A DNA stretch of 64,000 nt from Tetradesmus obliquus. Taxonomy: Eukaryota; Chlorophyta; Chlorophyceae; Sphaeropleales; Scenedesmaceae. Made by a program: the position numbers and the translations under genes. The notes beneath the pieces are model-generated. The model did not search any database. It saw only the letters and a program-made list of their open reading frames with translations, and was not told the DNA's origin. The stretch is taken from NCBI GenBank assembly GCA_030272155.1, contig CP126199.1, forward strand, positions 1,426,001 through 1,490,000, written 5' to 3'. Positions 47,014 to 59,493 of this stretch are shown here, piece after piece. Position 1 is the first letter of the stretch. Each line of letters opens with the position of its first letter.

Positions 47014-48416
47014 TCACCCTGCCACTGTGATGCATGCATCCCACATGCACGTGTGCAAAGCAGCCTGCTTACAAGGCGTTGCTTCTTCCTTGCTGCTGCG
47101 CTTGATCCTTTCACGAGTGGCTGCCTGCTCTGCCTTCAACTGCGCAATAGCAGCTGCACCAAGCCTATCCTGCAAGCACAGTTCCTGCAGCTGCGACCAC
47201 ACGTCTGGCGGGGAGGCCTGCAGGCATCACAGCAACGCGCAAATTGGCAAATTGGCAATGTCAGCGCAACATGGGGCACACAATCATGGTCTCCAGCCAA
47301 GCTTGATGCATCTGCTGCCACTCTTGTATCCGACATCTGCAGTCAGCAGCTTGAGACAGCAGCCACACCGTGCGAGATTCTGCCGGCAGAGGGCGCCTTC
47401 TTCTACGCACCTTTCAACCCAGCAGCGAGCTGCGCTGCACACATTACCAGGTTCCATGCATTCACAATGGCGCTGCTACCTCCTGCACGGCCCATGCTTA
47501 AATCTAGCACACTCTGGCAAAGGAGTACAGCAACCACACTGGACATTGTGCCACCAGCTGCTCAGACCTGCGCAACTGTCCCCTCAAATCCACACGCTCA
47601 CCCTGCTGTGCAGTGACACGTTGCCGGGCGCTTCCAGCAGCGGCTGGTGAAGCCGCGACTCCACAAACAGGTGCCGCAGCCCTGTCAGCTGCGTGAGCGC
47701 TGCCAACCCAAACGCATCCAAGCCAGACACCTGCAGGTCTACTAGCTGGCTCATCTGCAGCAGTACTGCTGTGAGCTCTCGCAAAGGCAGAACCCCGCAG
47801 GCCACATGGAGCTGTGTCACTGATGTGAGCAGCGCCAGACTAGCTATCTCATCATGATGCTCGATGCGTGGCAGCATCCAGAGTTGTTGCAGCGCAGGGC
47901 AGGCTGCTGCCAGCCGCGCCAGGTCACCTTGCTCAAACAGCTGCGGACAGTGGCCTCCCCCGCGGTCCATCCCAAAATACAGGTTCTGCAGCAACGGCAG
48001 CTGCTTGCCCTCCGCAAGCATGTTCTGTGCTGCACCACCCGCCATCACATGGTCGTCCCATGAAACGTCCAGGTGCGTGAGCTCAGAAGATGCTGTAAGC
48101 GCTGCATACTGCTGCACTGCAATGTCTTCAGGAGCGTGGCCAATGATGCTATAGAGGCTCAGGTGCTGCAGCTGCTGCATGCTCTGCAGCGCAGACAGCA
48201 GCACTGGCAGCTCTTCGCCTACTATGTCCTGCAGGTCCAGGTGCCGCAGCTGCTGCATGTGCCGCACGATGCTGGGGCAAATTTGAGAATCATATGTGTC
48301 TACTTCAAAGTGCTGCAAGGCTGTCAGCTGTGCAACGCCAGGAGCTGTGCTGCTGCGCAAGCGTTCTGTGCCCAGCCAATTCAGCTTCAGCAGCGTTAAG
48401 CTAAGTGGTAGGTCCT

Positions 48417-48473
<57 letters not shown>

Positions 48474-50142
48474 CCACCACCAGCAGCAGCCCAGTCACAT
48501 CGTGAAATATGCTGCCTTCATAATCAGCGCAACTGTCGAGCACCAACAGCAACTCTGCTATGACAGCAGGATCATGGGAAGAGCAATCCTGATGAGCACA
48601 TCACGCAGCAAGCAAGTGCATTAGGCGTTAGCCTCAGCATGGTGCATCACTTGTGTGGGAGAACTGCGGCCACTGTGAAACTCACTTGTAACATGCGTGG
48701 TGTTTCAACGCCCAAGCGCAGCTCCTGTAGCTGCTGCAGGGAGCTCCACGGCGGGCAGGGGGCAGCTGCCGCCTCGCGATACCTGCAGGCACTTAGGAGG
48801 ATGCAGAGCACATCAACACCAACATCACGCTGCTGATTACATTGCTAACCACCCATGCGTGCACGGGGGGACGGTTCGGCCCATGAGCTTGCTGAAACAA
48901 CAGTATGCATGCGCTCTACTAGAAGTGAGTGTGTGAGTGACTACCCAGGCAGCTCTGCAGCTCCTGCAGCTCCTGGGTACGTTAAGACTTCAGAGGGCGT
49001 GTGTGGCCAGGAGCGGCGCCCCTGGGCTCCACGCCGTCTACCTGTCCGCTTGCACCCTAGGGCACAAGCAGGGTGGTTTGATGTGTGTGCTCATCTGTGA
49101 CGTGGCTTTTTGCGGTGGTCTGGCTCGCCGAGACTGGTCTTCCATTTCTTTGCTGGGCTTAACTCTGTGAGGACAGTGTTTGCACTGCAGCAGTCACATA
49201 TCCATCATGGCACATGTGTAGCCTCAACCAGCACCATGCAGCAACCGCACAGTGGGATGGATCCACGCCTGCTGCATGGCCCGCAGCAGTATGCAAGTAG
49301 CAAAGTAGGTGGTGGGGTATCGACTCCACTATCAAGTGGCCATGCATCGTGCAGCATACTGTTGTTCTTCGATGTTTCCTCCCCCTATGAGCCTCTCGTT
49401 GGCTCCTGACTGGGGTTCCCACTCCTCGTTGAGTGGAGCATGTAATGTAATGTAATGTAATGCAAGTGACATGTCCCACAGGCCTGCCACTCACCACTCT
49501 CTACCCAGGTCAAAGCTTGTCAGCTGGCTAAGCCCACCCAGCAAGCCAGGGGCATCCTGCAGGATGAACCCTGGCACCTCCAGCTGCTGCAATTCGCTGA
49601 GCTTGCGCAGCCTTGCTGTGCTGCTGCTGTCCAGCGTAGACGGTAGGCCTGAGTATCTGCATGTCCAATCGTCTGCAGTGATGGAAATGACGCTGATGCT
49701 GTTGGGCAGCTGCGTAAGGGCCTTGTGCATCACCTCGGTCAACGCTGACCCTTGCGGGAAGTCCTGCAAGCGTAGCTCGCGCAGCTGCTGCAGCTTGCTG
49801 AACCCTTGCAGCAGTGAAGGCTCTAAACCCTTCTCCTTCAAACTGATGTATGTCAGCTGCGAGAGGTGCGGCACAGCAACAGCTAGTCCGGCGCTGATTT
49901 GCTGCACGTTGTGTTCATCAAGAACATCAGCAAGTTTCAGCCCTTCCAGCTGCAAGTGCTGCAGCTGTTGCAGTGCTGACAGCCCGGCCAGCCCCTGTTG
50001 CCACCATGCGATGCTGCAGTTGGTCAGCTGCAGCTTAGTGAGGCTGCACAGGCCTGATAAGAAGCCAGGGCCAGGCTGAGACTGCTGCTGGCTGCTGCCG
50101 CCTATGCTGCTGTGGGTGGCCCCGCTGATAGCAGTGATGTGG

Positions 50143-50176
<34 letters not shown>

Positions 50177-50561
50177 TTGTTGTTGTGTCTGGAAACAGTA
50201 CCACGCCACTGATGGACAGCTGCTGCAGCTGGCCCAGCTGGCAGCATGGCAGGTGGAAGAAAGGGGTCGATGGCGTATCAAACGCAAAGTCACAGCCCAG
50301 CCAGCCATCACACTCTGTGCAGACAAGTTGCAGCCTGCGGGCCTTTCTACCATGCTTCCTAAGCCATGCTGTTAAGGAGCGGCAGCGCTCCTCCAGCTGA
50401 TATGAAGTGTCCTGCAGGTGCAGAGTGACGCTGATGTCTGGTGTTGCCGCTGCTGCTGACATGCGCCAGGCACGGCACACCAGGCTGCAGGTGCCAATCC
50501 GCTGCTGCACATCCACAAAGCTCAGAAGTTTGACAACAAGGTCATCTGGTAAAGAAGGCAT
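47014..50561 (-). CDS. F-box/leucine-rich-repeat protein, array copy 2
   Basis: Four exons in phase: 50561-49495, 48782-48686, 48414-47602, 47217-47014 (726 aa). ATG 50561 opens MPSLPDDLVVKLLSFVDVQQ, an F-box start, followed by CSLVCRAWR. LRRs fill the remainder (LTKLQLTNCSIAWW, LRELRLQDFPQG, LRHLDLQDIVGEELPVLLS). Exon 2 is 97 bases, as in copy 1, and exon 3 ends at the same phase and motif (SLHSR). The C-terminus differs: after the shared SPPDVWSQLQELCLQDR it is basic (RERIKRSSKEE) instead of acidic. No microexon equivalent to those of copies 1 and 3 was found upstream. It probably recruits a different substrate to the same SCF machinery; this is inference. Confidence 0.8.
48418..48471 (-). 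repeat. 18 CAG units abutting the 3' splice site of copy 2 exon 3
   Basis: On the transcribed (minus) strand the intron ends with (CTG)18 then CTGCAG-like context directly before the exon, so the microsatellite itself replaces a polypyrimidine tract. Confidence 0.85.
49436..49464. repeat. Pentanucleotide microsatellite in copy 2 intron 1
   Basis: About five units of taatg/tgtaa type lie within the 711-base first intron. Simple slippage repeat. Confidence 0.8.
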
Positions 50562-50842
50562 GGGTTTCTGCGAGGTGCATGCAGGCGAACGGTGTGTGCT
50601 GGGGCCAATGCAGCAGGATATGCTCCCACATAGTGGCACAGCAGCATGACAGCAACGACAGAGGATAGCACAACTCCATGGCGATGCCAATGCCCGGATG
50701 ATCCTGGCCAATTGCTAATGTTCAACTCAAGTTGGTTACGGCAGTTGCACCTCTAGTGCTGCATGGGACTTGTTTTCAAGCTACGCCTGCAAACTGCGTT
50801 GCTGATGCTGCCCTATCTACTCACCACTCTCAGCGAAGAACG

Positions 50843-51175
50843 ATGAAATGGACTTGTCGACTTTTAAATTTTGTCGGTCTGCTTACGAACAGAGCTGCCG
50901 CTGGCAGCAGGATCAGCCCAGCTGCATTTTCCGTCACCAAAATTGTAAGCATTCACTCTTCCAAACACCTGGCGCAGGACGAAGTGTCTGGTGTTTCATC
51001 TCAAAACACAGTTGGACGTTGGAAAGCGATTCAACGACATAATCATGCTGAACAGTCGTCGCAGGTGCCAACAGTGACATGTTACAGGCAGTACATCGGG
51101 GGCAGACTGGCCCAGAACGACTGGCCCGTCCAGTACTGCCCCAAGTACAAGATGTTCACCAGAGGTGAGCGCTAG
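50843..51175 (+). CDS. Small hypothetical protein, possibly the first exon(s) of a spliced gene
   Basis: An ATG at 50843 opens 110 codons (MKWTCRLLNFVGLLTNRAAA...) ending at TAG 51175. The Arg/Ala-containing hydrophobic N-terminus would suit a mitochondrial presequence. The stretch at about 51094-51160 (GGRLAQNDWPVQYCPKYKMF) has strongly C/G-ending codons typical of real exons here. A GTGAGC donor at about 51164, in phase, suggests the gene may continue in spliced exons before 51650, convergent with the F-box copy 3 stop at 51660. I do not recognise the family. It lies 281 bases from the copy 2 start, divergent. Confidence 0.35.
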   Translation: MKWTCRLLNFVGLLTNRAAAGSRISPAAFSVTKIVSIHSSKHLAQDEVSGVSSQNTVGRWKAIQRHNHAEQSSQVPTVTCYRQYIGGRLAQNDWPVQYCPKYKMFTRGER

Positions 51176-51659
51176 CCTGCTTGCACCAAAGCAACCACTG
51201 AATCGTGTTGACATAATCACCACCGCCTGTCTGCCGCCAAACAACTTTATGTCGACCTGCGTTTGATGTGGGGCGACGCTCTGTCACTCAACCAGCAAGC
51301 AGAGTGCAAGACAGCTCGGCAGCGCTGCTTGGCGCGCCATATGTGCTAAGCCCAACCAATAACAATCAGCTCCCTCTGCTCTGCCGCAAGATAGAGCTGG
51401 CCATTTATCAGCCCTCCTCAGCTGCTTCAAGAAGTTCATCACCAGCATTGTATGGCTCAGGTGCGCAGCTGTGCATGACCAGCGTACTTCGGTATCCTGG
51501 CTTTGTATAGAATTCGTCATTTTACTGCATGGCTCAGCGCTGCTGAGCTGCAGCAAGTGCCTCCAGCTGATGGTGCCAGCAACGCTGCGAACCCCTGGCA
51601 AGCTACCACACCAACTTGATGGTTTGAAACCAGGGACCATGAACATATAACCATCCACT

Positions 51660-54600
51660 CTACTGATCCTCCTCCTCCAGGTGCAGTATAGACTGGGCTA
51701 CAGCTCGCATGCATAGACTTCGCAGCTGCTCTGAAACGCTGATGGTATCTGCAGGCGACACCTGCAGGCACAGCCACAGTACACGCAGCGCCTGATGTAA
51801 AGCAAAGGACTTAACACTGTGATGGTGTTTGCAAGCACAGCGGTAGTGCAGTGAAAGCTGGATGCGGTGGAGGGCAGCAGCAGGACAAGCGGGAACCTGG
51901 TATAGCTGTGTATAGATGTATATGCTGTCACAGCCCCTGCTGTCAAGCAACACGCAAGAACAGCTTGGGCACGTTCACAACAAGGCAGATGCAGCTTGCA
52001 GCTCATGCACACAGCAGCCAGTAGCTGCACCATGCAGCCACCTTTTGGATGCCTTTAACGCCAGACAGTTCTTGAAGTCTGTGCTCAACACGCAACAGCA
52101 CTCAAATGCGGATGCATGCAGATCCTCACCATAGGGGCCAGGAAAACTTCATCTAGCACTCCTGGTAGCTGCTCGCAAGCGTCAACTGCCAGGCGGCGCA
52201 GGTTTGTCAGACGCGTGAGCCTGACCAGGTCAGCAGCACCAAAGCTCGGCGTGCCTGTGATTTCCAGCTCCCGAAGCTGCTGCAGCTGCATCAGCGCCGC
52301 TGCCAGCTGCGACCCATCCACCTCGACGCCGCCGATAACCATCTGCGTGACTGCTGTCAGCTGCGCCAAGCTGCCGATATCTGCAGCGCCCTGGATTGCA
52401 CCAATTGCCTGGAAATGCTCAAGCGCCGGGCAGGCAGCTGCCAGCCGTGCAATATCACCCTCTCCAAAGGGCTTTAGAGGCTCGTTATCTGCAGCCCAGC
52501 GTATCGCATAACTGCCGAGGTGCAGCTGCTTGAGCTTTGGCAGCTGCTTGCCTGCTGCAAACATGTACTGCGCTGCTCCATAAGCCACCCCGTCATGATC
52601 ATCAAGCAGCTTCAGGCATGTCAGCTGCGAGGACGCTGTCAGCGCTGCATACTGCTGCATCTCCTCGTCCTCGAGTGGGTAGATGTCACTCGAGAAATGC
52701 AGCCCTAGGTGCTGCATCTGCGTCATGCTCTGCAGCGCATCCAGCAGCATGGTCGGGCTGCAGCCTGCAATGTGGTCCAGCCGCAGCTCCTGCAGCTGCT
52801 GCAGCTGCTGTACTAAGCTGGGGCAGATGCGCAGGGCTTCAGTGTTGGTGTTCTCCAGCTGTGCGCAGAGCAGGTGCAGCCTGCGCAGCGCAGTGAGTTG
52901 CGCAATGCTGGGAGCTGCCTCAGCGTCCAGTACATCGATGGACTTTGTTGCAGGGCCGTAGAAGTAGGCAGGAGCATCAGGATCTGGCACGCTAGCACCG
53001 AGCCAAATGAGCTCCAAGCGTGTAAGGGAGGGCGGCAGATCCTGCAGCCAGCAGCAGCAGCAGCAACAACAGCAGCAGCATTAGAGTGCTGATTGAGCAT
53101 GAGAGTTATGCGCACCAATAGCGCTTGTGAGCCATGTCTTGCATGATCATGCCAACTGATATTTAATTTCTGTCAAGACAGGTGTGAAAAGACAGTTAAA
53201 CGCATGGTGAATGCACAACTGCGCACCTGCCTGGTGTGTCGGCATCTATCATCAAAGCATTCGGCTCGCATACCAGCAGAGCACACGACAGAGCTCCAAG
53301 CTGTGCGCACCAGGTCAGCTGCTGTCTGCCTTGTATAAGAACGAATATTTACACCCACCGAGTCCTGAGGACTACGGTGAATGCGTTGCTGCGCATTGCA
53401 AGCAAAGCTGGGCCTTGTGCAGTGCTGGACCTTTTGCACATTATATGAAGCACAGCACGCCCGCTCACCTGCAGTAGCTCCAGCTTGTCAACTGGGTTCC
53501 GCACAAAGCACAGCTCACACAGGTTTGTCAGCCCACGCAGCGGCGCCTTGGGCACGGCGCGCTCCTCCCAAAAGCTGTTGTGGGGCACGCACACGGTTGC
53601 AAAATAACATGAAACATCAGGTGGTTTCCAGGCCATGTGCAAGAAGTCTTGTTGCTGTTCAGACAGATAGCAGATCTGCTATCTGGTGCTTGCATAGCTG
53701 ACAAACACAATACAAAAGCTTTGCATGTTGCACAACATGCTAGTACATTATAGCCATACTGCCAACAGGTGTGCACAGCAGCCAGAGTGCAAAGCAACCT
53801 CAGCTCTTTCTATCAAAGACTACTTGTGCGCTCACCTGCCGTCCAAAGTAAGGCTGATCTGATGCTGCTGAACAACAATGCTTGGCATGCTGCATTATGA
53901 AGCAGCACCCCGCCCACCACAATTTTAGCCACATGCTCACCTGCCGTCCAATGTCAAGCTGGTGAGCTGCTTCAGCGCAGCCAGCAGGTCCAACGCATCT
54001 GACTGCATGCTTGCTGTCAACACATGTCCAATCGCACTGGACATGTCACGCTCACCTGCCGTCCAATGTCAAGCTGGTGAGCTGCTTCAGCGCAGCCAGC
54101 AGGTCCAACGCATCTGACTGCATGCTTGCTGTCAACACATGTCCAATCGCACTGGACATGTCACGCTCACCTGCCGTCCAATGTCAAGCTGGTGAGCTGA
54201 CTCAGCGCAGCCAGCAAGCCAGCAGAATCATACAGCCCCAGGCCACCAGACAGCTACCTAGCTAAAGACAGTGTTAAAATCAGTTGCACACTCACCTGCC
54301 GTCCAAGGTAAGGCTGGTCAGCTGACTCAGCGCAGCCAGCAGGCCAGCAGAATCCTGCAGCCCAACACCAGAGAGGTACAGTCCCTGCAGGCTGCTCAGC
54401 TGCCGCAGCCTCGCTGTGTTGCTGCTGTTGAGGATCAGGCGGGGCAGCTGCTCACACGTGTCTTCTATCGCTACCACCAACACCCGCAGGCTTGCTGGCA
54501 GTTGCCCCAGCACCTTATTTGATACACGGCAGTCCTGCAAGAGCAGCTCCTGCAGCTGCTTCAGGTGCTGCAGCGGAGGAGCCTGCATTGCGTACTGCTG

Positions 54601-54921
54601 CAAGCTTAGATGAGTCAGCGCGGTGAGCTGCGGCAGCACAGTAGCTAGCTGCGCGTGCAGCTGCGCTGCGGGTGTGTCCTTGTTGTTGCTGTCAAGGACG
54701 CGCAGGCTGTCTAGCTGCAGGTGCTGCAGCTTCGTCAGCAGTGACAGCCCTGCCAGGCCTCCTGCCCATCCGAGAACATCACACCTGGACAGACACAGCT
54801 GAGAGAGGGTGCTCAGCTGGCACAGCAAGGGTTGCGCTGGCTGGCTGCTGCTGCCGGTCCTGCTGCTGCGTGCGTGCTGGGTGCTGCTCCTAGTGACACG
54901 CGCGCTGACGCTACCCTTTGC

Positions 54922-54954
<33 letters not shown>

Positions 54955-55693
54955 AGGGTCTGGTTGCAGCTGCATGCCGCTTACTGTCAGGCGCTGCAGC
55001 TGGCCCAAATCATGACACGGCAGCTGCAGCGCCGGGCGGGCTAGGGCCAGAAACGCCAACTCAAAGCTTAGCCTTGCATTGCATGCTTCGTTGACCTCTA
55101 TGCTCTGCACAGCCCTGCCGTGCTTGGTAAGCCAGGCTTGTAGGGAAGCCTGCGGCTGCAGGAGCTGCTGCGGTCCTAAATTGGGTTTAAACTGGTCGTT
55201 GTCCGCTGCATATGGGCAGATGCTGATGTCCGTTGTGACTGCTGCTGCCACCTGACGCCAGGAGCGGCACACTAGGGCGCAGCTTGTGATGCGTTGCTGC
55301 TGCTCCACACGGCGCAGCACATTGGCAAGCAGCTCCGCAGGAAGCTGACAGCAGCGGTAGGCTGCACCCCCCTCCTGCAAGCAAGGTTGCAGTTCATGTT
55401 GGCAGGGGTGGGTTGAGTGTATTCTTGTGAAACAGCTATAGTGATCAAGTTCGGAATTGTGTGGATAGACTACACCGCGAATGCTGTCGTAAACCGTGGC
55501 TGTCCACGGGTGCAGGAAACAGCAGCAGCTGATGCTGCCATGTTTGTCACCGGGCCTTGAGGGTATGTGCAGCACACGTTGACAACATGCAATAAACGCT
55601 TATAGCCACACCGACATTGTCGGGTACTTTCTCGTGTGCATGGCGTACCGGTGCTGCAACCAAAAACAGCGCACCCACCACTTCAGAAGCCAT
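51660..55693 (-). CDS. F-box/leucine-rich-repeat protein, array copy 3
   Basis: Five exons in phase: 55693-55679, 55374-54296, 53574-53469, 53041-52130, 51761-51660 (737 aa). A 15-base ATG exon (MASEV) is needed because exon 2 has no early in-frame Met; its donor GTGGGTGCGCTG matches that of copy 1. A degenerate F-box (QLPAELLANVLRRVEQQQR...CALVCRSWR) is followed by LRRs (LTKLQHLQLDSLRVL, LQELLLQDCRVSNKVLG, LQELRLDHIAG) and an acidic C-terminus (LHLEEEDQ) equivalent to the last exon of copies 1 and 2 (SPADTISVSEQLRSLC). It is the most diverged of the three. Intron 2 contains a tandem array of copies of the exon 2 end. Confidence 0.8.
53831..54295 (-). repeat. Tandem copies of the exon 2 3' edge plus donor in copy 3 intron 2
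   Basis: The junction ctcac/ctgccgtcca (donor on the minus strand plus the exon end encoding SLTLDGR-like sequence) is at 54291 for the true site and recurs at 54166, 54051, 53936 and 53831, spaced 125, 115, 115 and 105 bases. Units at 53936-54165 are nearly identical 115-bp repeats. All keep a GTGAGC/GTGAGT-type donor. Confidence 0.9.
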
Positions 55694-57131
55694 GTATGCT
55701 CGACACTGTTGTTCTTATGTAAGGTATTAAGAGTTTTGACCAAATCGGACCTCGTGCTGCTTCGCTACAAAGCGGCAGTGGCGGGCTGTGCTGAAGAGGT
55801 GATGACTCGGCCTGTTTACGGTTGGTTTGTCGCTGTCAGGGTGTACATGAGCTGGTAGCTACGTTCTTTGCCTTATTACGCTAGCCGGCACTCATGTTAG
55901 TTGCATTCCAGCTTCGTTGTTACTGACAGACCGATGGTGATGATCAGCTGCACATGTGCTGCAGCTGGCAGCTGGCTGGGCCGTCTTGCTTCAATGCTGC
56001 CCGCTTCGATGAGCTGCCACACTGTCAAAGAAACTGTAGCAAACAACGTGACATTACACAATTGCGTAGCACATACGTGTCACGGCAGACACCGCAACAA
56101 GGCACACAGCTAAGGCCGCCTGGGCGTGCATGTTCAGGTCGACAAACCTGCGCATGCATAACGTGGTGGTAAATGGTGGTAATGGTAAGTGCGCACTTAC
56201 AAAGCGACACCTGCCAGTCATCATTCCTGGAAAGCGCAACAATTACAGCATACAGTGGCCTCTCATGGCCAGGACACTCACAGAAATATTGTGCCGGCCG
56301 ATTCTCACGAGCATGGAGCATGAACGTGCTGCGCAGTGCAGCAGGCCCTGCTGCGCAACTTGTGAACCTTGCCAGGACACCTGCCAGTCACTGAGTTGAG
56401 TCAAATGCCGACCATATGAAGAGCTCGATCATGAGCTTAAAATGAACCATCACAAAGTTGATGCTAGTCAAGACAGTGCTGTGAAAGCAGTTCTGGTGCT
56501 GCTTTTGGCAGATCAACAGCTGAGCTCAAAAATACTCAGGCTGCTTATGTCGCACACTTGATGAGAAGCATGCTGACTGTGCCAAATACAAACCATCGAT
56601 CCTCATTACTAATCAAAAGCGGCTTTGTAAACTGGCAGTTTTGATTGATCCAATCACTGGCGAAGTGCATCAAGCCATACGCCGCCGCCCACGCCTTGTG
56701 AAACATAACATCCCCATACTTCAACGGGAGCCGAACACCCAACGACAGCATCACTGACAAGCCATCCGCATGCGACCTGTACATTGCAGGCATCTCAAAC
56801 TGCCTTCTCACCGCCTGTACAGTCCATACGCAACAAGTACAACCCACAGCTGCCACAACAACTCCGGTGCTGCAGCTGGCTGGTTCGCTCAGCACTAGCG
56901 TCGCTGAACCGAGCAAGCAGTCCAAGAGAGCGTCGGAGCTTCAAACAGCAGACACACCACCAACGTTCGACATCAACTGGCACTGCAAAGCGCCAGATCC
57001 CGAACGAGCCATGTGCGGAACCGAACATACAACATGAGCCGCCCCGCCCCAATCAAGCAGCAGATCATCATCACGCACATGCATGCTCATCTATTTTCTT
57101 CATTTCACACATGCGCCAGATGCGGGGCTAT
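55694..57131. other. Intergenic, 1.4 kb, one weak ORF
   Basis: A minus-strand ORF at 56545-56925 (containing MPAMYRSHADGLSVMLSLG) lacks an ATG at its 5' end, phase-compatible neighbours and any known motif, so I do not call it as a gene. The remainder must hold the promoter of F-box copy 3 and the 3' UTR of the Cys-rich gene. Confidence 0.4.
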
Positions 57132-59493
57132 TTACTTCTTGGTGAAGGTGTGTGCATCCGTGCCGGCCTTGGCAACTTGCTTGCCCCCTGCCTTCTTCAG
57201 GTACCCGCACTTGGTGTAAGAGTCATATGTGAAGCCAGCGCAGCCGGCAGACATCAGCTGACCGCAGCGAACCTTTAACTCTTGGGGGGTCCCACAGTCC
57301 TGCACCGTCACACCAGCACACGCAGCAGCAGCAGCAGCAGGTGAGTGCAGGTGGTGTGAAGCAGCGGGCATATGAGTGGTGTATCTGGTGCTATTCTATA
57401 CAGCGGTTGGGGGCACTGAGAGTCAACAACCAAAGCAAAGTAGTCTGCAGGCAAGCAGCTGCTTGCAGTGGGGCAGCAACCTCTCTTATGCTGGCACAGC
57501 TGCCAGCAGCAGCCTATGACAGCACGACCTTGTCGCAGCCGTGCTAAAATGCTGGGTTGATGGGGTCGTTTTGTTACACGTACCAGGGCCATCCTGAGGG
57601 CTTGGCTAGATGCCTCGGGGGCCTCTCTCGACCTTTGTGGGGGCAGTATATCCTTGCCACTGTCGTTGGCAGCCACATGCAAGCCGTGCAAAGCTCAACC
57701 CCAGTTTTAGGAAGCCACATCATGTGGCATGATGATCATGCATATGTGTAGCAGGGCACATCATGCACACATTTTGGAAGTTACAAGAGTAACCTCGCCC
57801 GTTGGGGAGCCAATGACAGGCTCATTGGCCAGAGATAAAAGCTACCTTGACCGGTTCTTTGAAAGGAAAGACACTACCAAATATCATCCTGAAAATCGTT
57901 GCACATAAGATCACACAATGCATGTGTGTAGCAGGGCAGGCACCGTGGTAAGGCTCACCAGGCAATCATTGTTGCCATTGCACGGCACATCAGCTCCAAG
58001 GATGTCCTTGCCCTGGGCCACAGCCCAGGTGCCCTGCAAGAAAAAATAGTACAAAAAGCAGTAAGCCAAGGTCAGGCTTGGCCTTGACCACACACGCGCA
58101 CACATGTCACGTCTACAATGCAGTTATGCAAACGATACTGGCAGCAGGATGGCAGCTTGGTTTTCATATGGTGCTTGCGTCAGCAAGCCTATCATGCAGT
58201 GCATGCACCTCCCACCTTGGCGGCAGCAGCAGCGCCGGCAGCGGCCGCAGCAGCAGCCTTCTTTGCCTCATCCGCTGCCTTCTTTGCAGCAGCAGCCTTC
58301 TCATCTGCATCCTGCTTGGCCCAAGCAGCCTTGCCAGCATCCCACTGTGCCTGTGTAGGCTCAGCATCAAGGCACAGCTTGTGGGCGAGTGGCCAGGCCC
58401 CATCCAGGCCACGGTTGGCCACAGGGATCGAGGCACACTTTACAACGGGGCCCATGGCTTTGTTCATCTCCTTGTCCTCAGTGCAGGCCTTGAAGGTGCT
58501 GTGGGTGGGGGAGGGTGGGACGGCAGGGGAGTGGGGTATGGGAGGCATGGCCAGCAGCAGCAGCAGCAGCAAGGCAGCGTGGGATGGGTCAGTAGATGCG
58601 GGTTTCAGCAGCAAGTGTACACCTCCAACGCGCAAGGTCAAGACAGAGGAGTGACAGGTTTGACTTAATCAAATGCTTGGCTTTGCAGTGTCACATTCCA
58701 CAGTCTCTGCAGCCTGCATGGTGAGGCAGACTGATGTTGTGAGGTTTAGATGCGATGGGCTTTGACAATGTGGCGCACATTTTTCAACGCATCCTGCAGA
58801 TTCACGTCCTATCTGAAATGTTTCAGTTCTGTTATCCACTTACGCATATGTGGCCATGCTGTAGCCGGTGCAGGTGGCCTCCCAGCCCATGATGAAGCAG
58901 AAGGAGTTGGGGCCGGCACGCGTCCGCGTCACACTGCACGCATCAAATGAAAAACAGCAGCAGATTAATGTTCCTAGCAGCGATGCGTTGTAAGGTGTTT
59001 ACCGGGGGGTGAAGTCAAGCAGTGTGAATGTTCTTTGTGTGATCTGCTGCTGCTGGGTGCTGCCTGTCACCACAGCAGTCAGCAGGTGGGTGCTGACTGT
59101 GACAGGACTAGAGGCAGTTGCAAAGCAAGCGTAGCCCAGCATATGCGTGGGTGATACAAAACATATATATTACATGACGTGCATTGTTTAGGTGCCGGCA
59201 GGAAGCGGATACTCGCACGGAAGGGTCAAGCTGCTGAGGGCAGCTGCTGCTCGTGGATACTCACCAAGGCACCCTCTTCTGCAGTAGCACAGCCACAACA
59301 CGCATCAAATAAATGAGAAGCTGCAGGATAATGTGTGACCAGCGTATCCCGTGCTGTGGCTTGGTCGCTAATGATCTCTGCCGCAAACAGACGGACTCGC
59401 TGTGCTCACCTGCTTGGGTGCTGGAGCCATGCTCGCATTGGCAACAGCCGCCAAGCAAAATACCAAGGCGCAGATGATGAATTGCATCGACAT
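57132..59493 (-). CDS. Small secreted Cys-rich protein with Ala-rich linker and PAN-like C-terminus
   Basis: Six exons in phase: 59493-59410, 59278-59265, 58933-58844, 58498-58216, 58033-57959, 57299-57132 (237 aa). The N-terminus MSMQFIICALVFCLAAVANA is a signal peptide. Exon 2 is a 14-base microexon; only its inclusion joins exon 1 (phase 0) to exon 3 (one-base start) and creates VPCVTRTRAG. Exons 3-4 carry paired Cys (FCFIMGWEATC, FKACTEDK, VVKCAS, HKLCLD), then a Lys/Ala coiled linker of about 40 residues, then VPCNGNNDCL and a final Cys module (CGTPQELKVRC...CAGFTYDSYTKCGYLK) resembling a PAN/Apple fold. Probably an extracellular binding protein; the ligand is unknown. Confidence 0.75.

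Noticed and set aside
53831-54295. CRISPR-like or satellite array (115-bp period)
   Set aside because: Each unit is a copy of the F-box copy 3 exon end plus its donor, so a local junction duplication explains it.
56545-56925. Minus-strand 126-codon ORF
   Set aside because: There is no ATG at the open end, no recognisable domain, no phase-compatible neighbour exons, and codon use is unlike the other exons.
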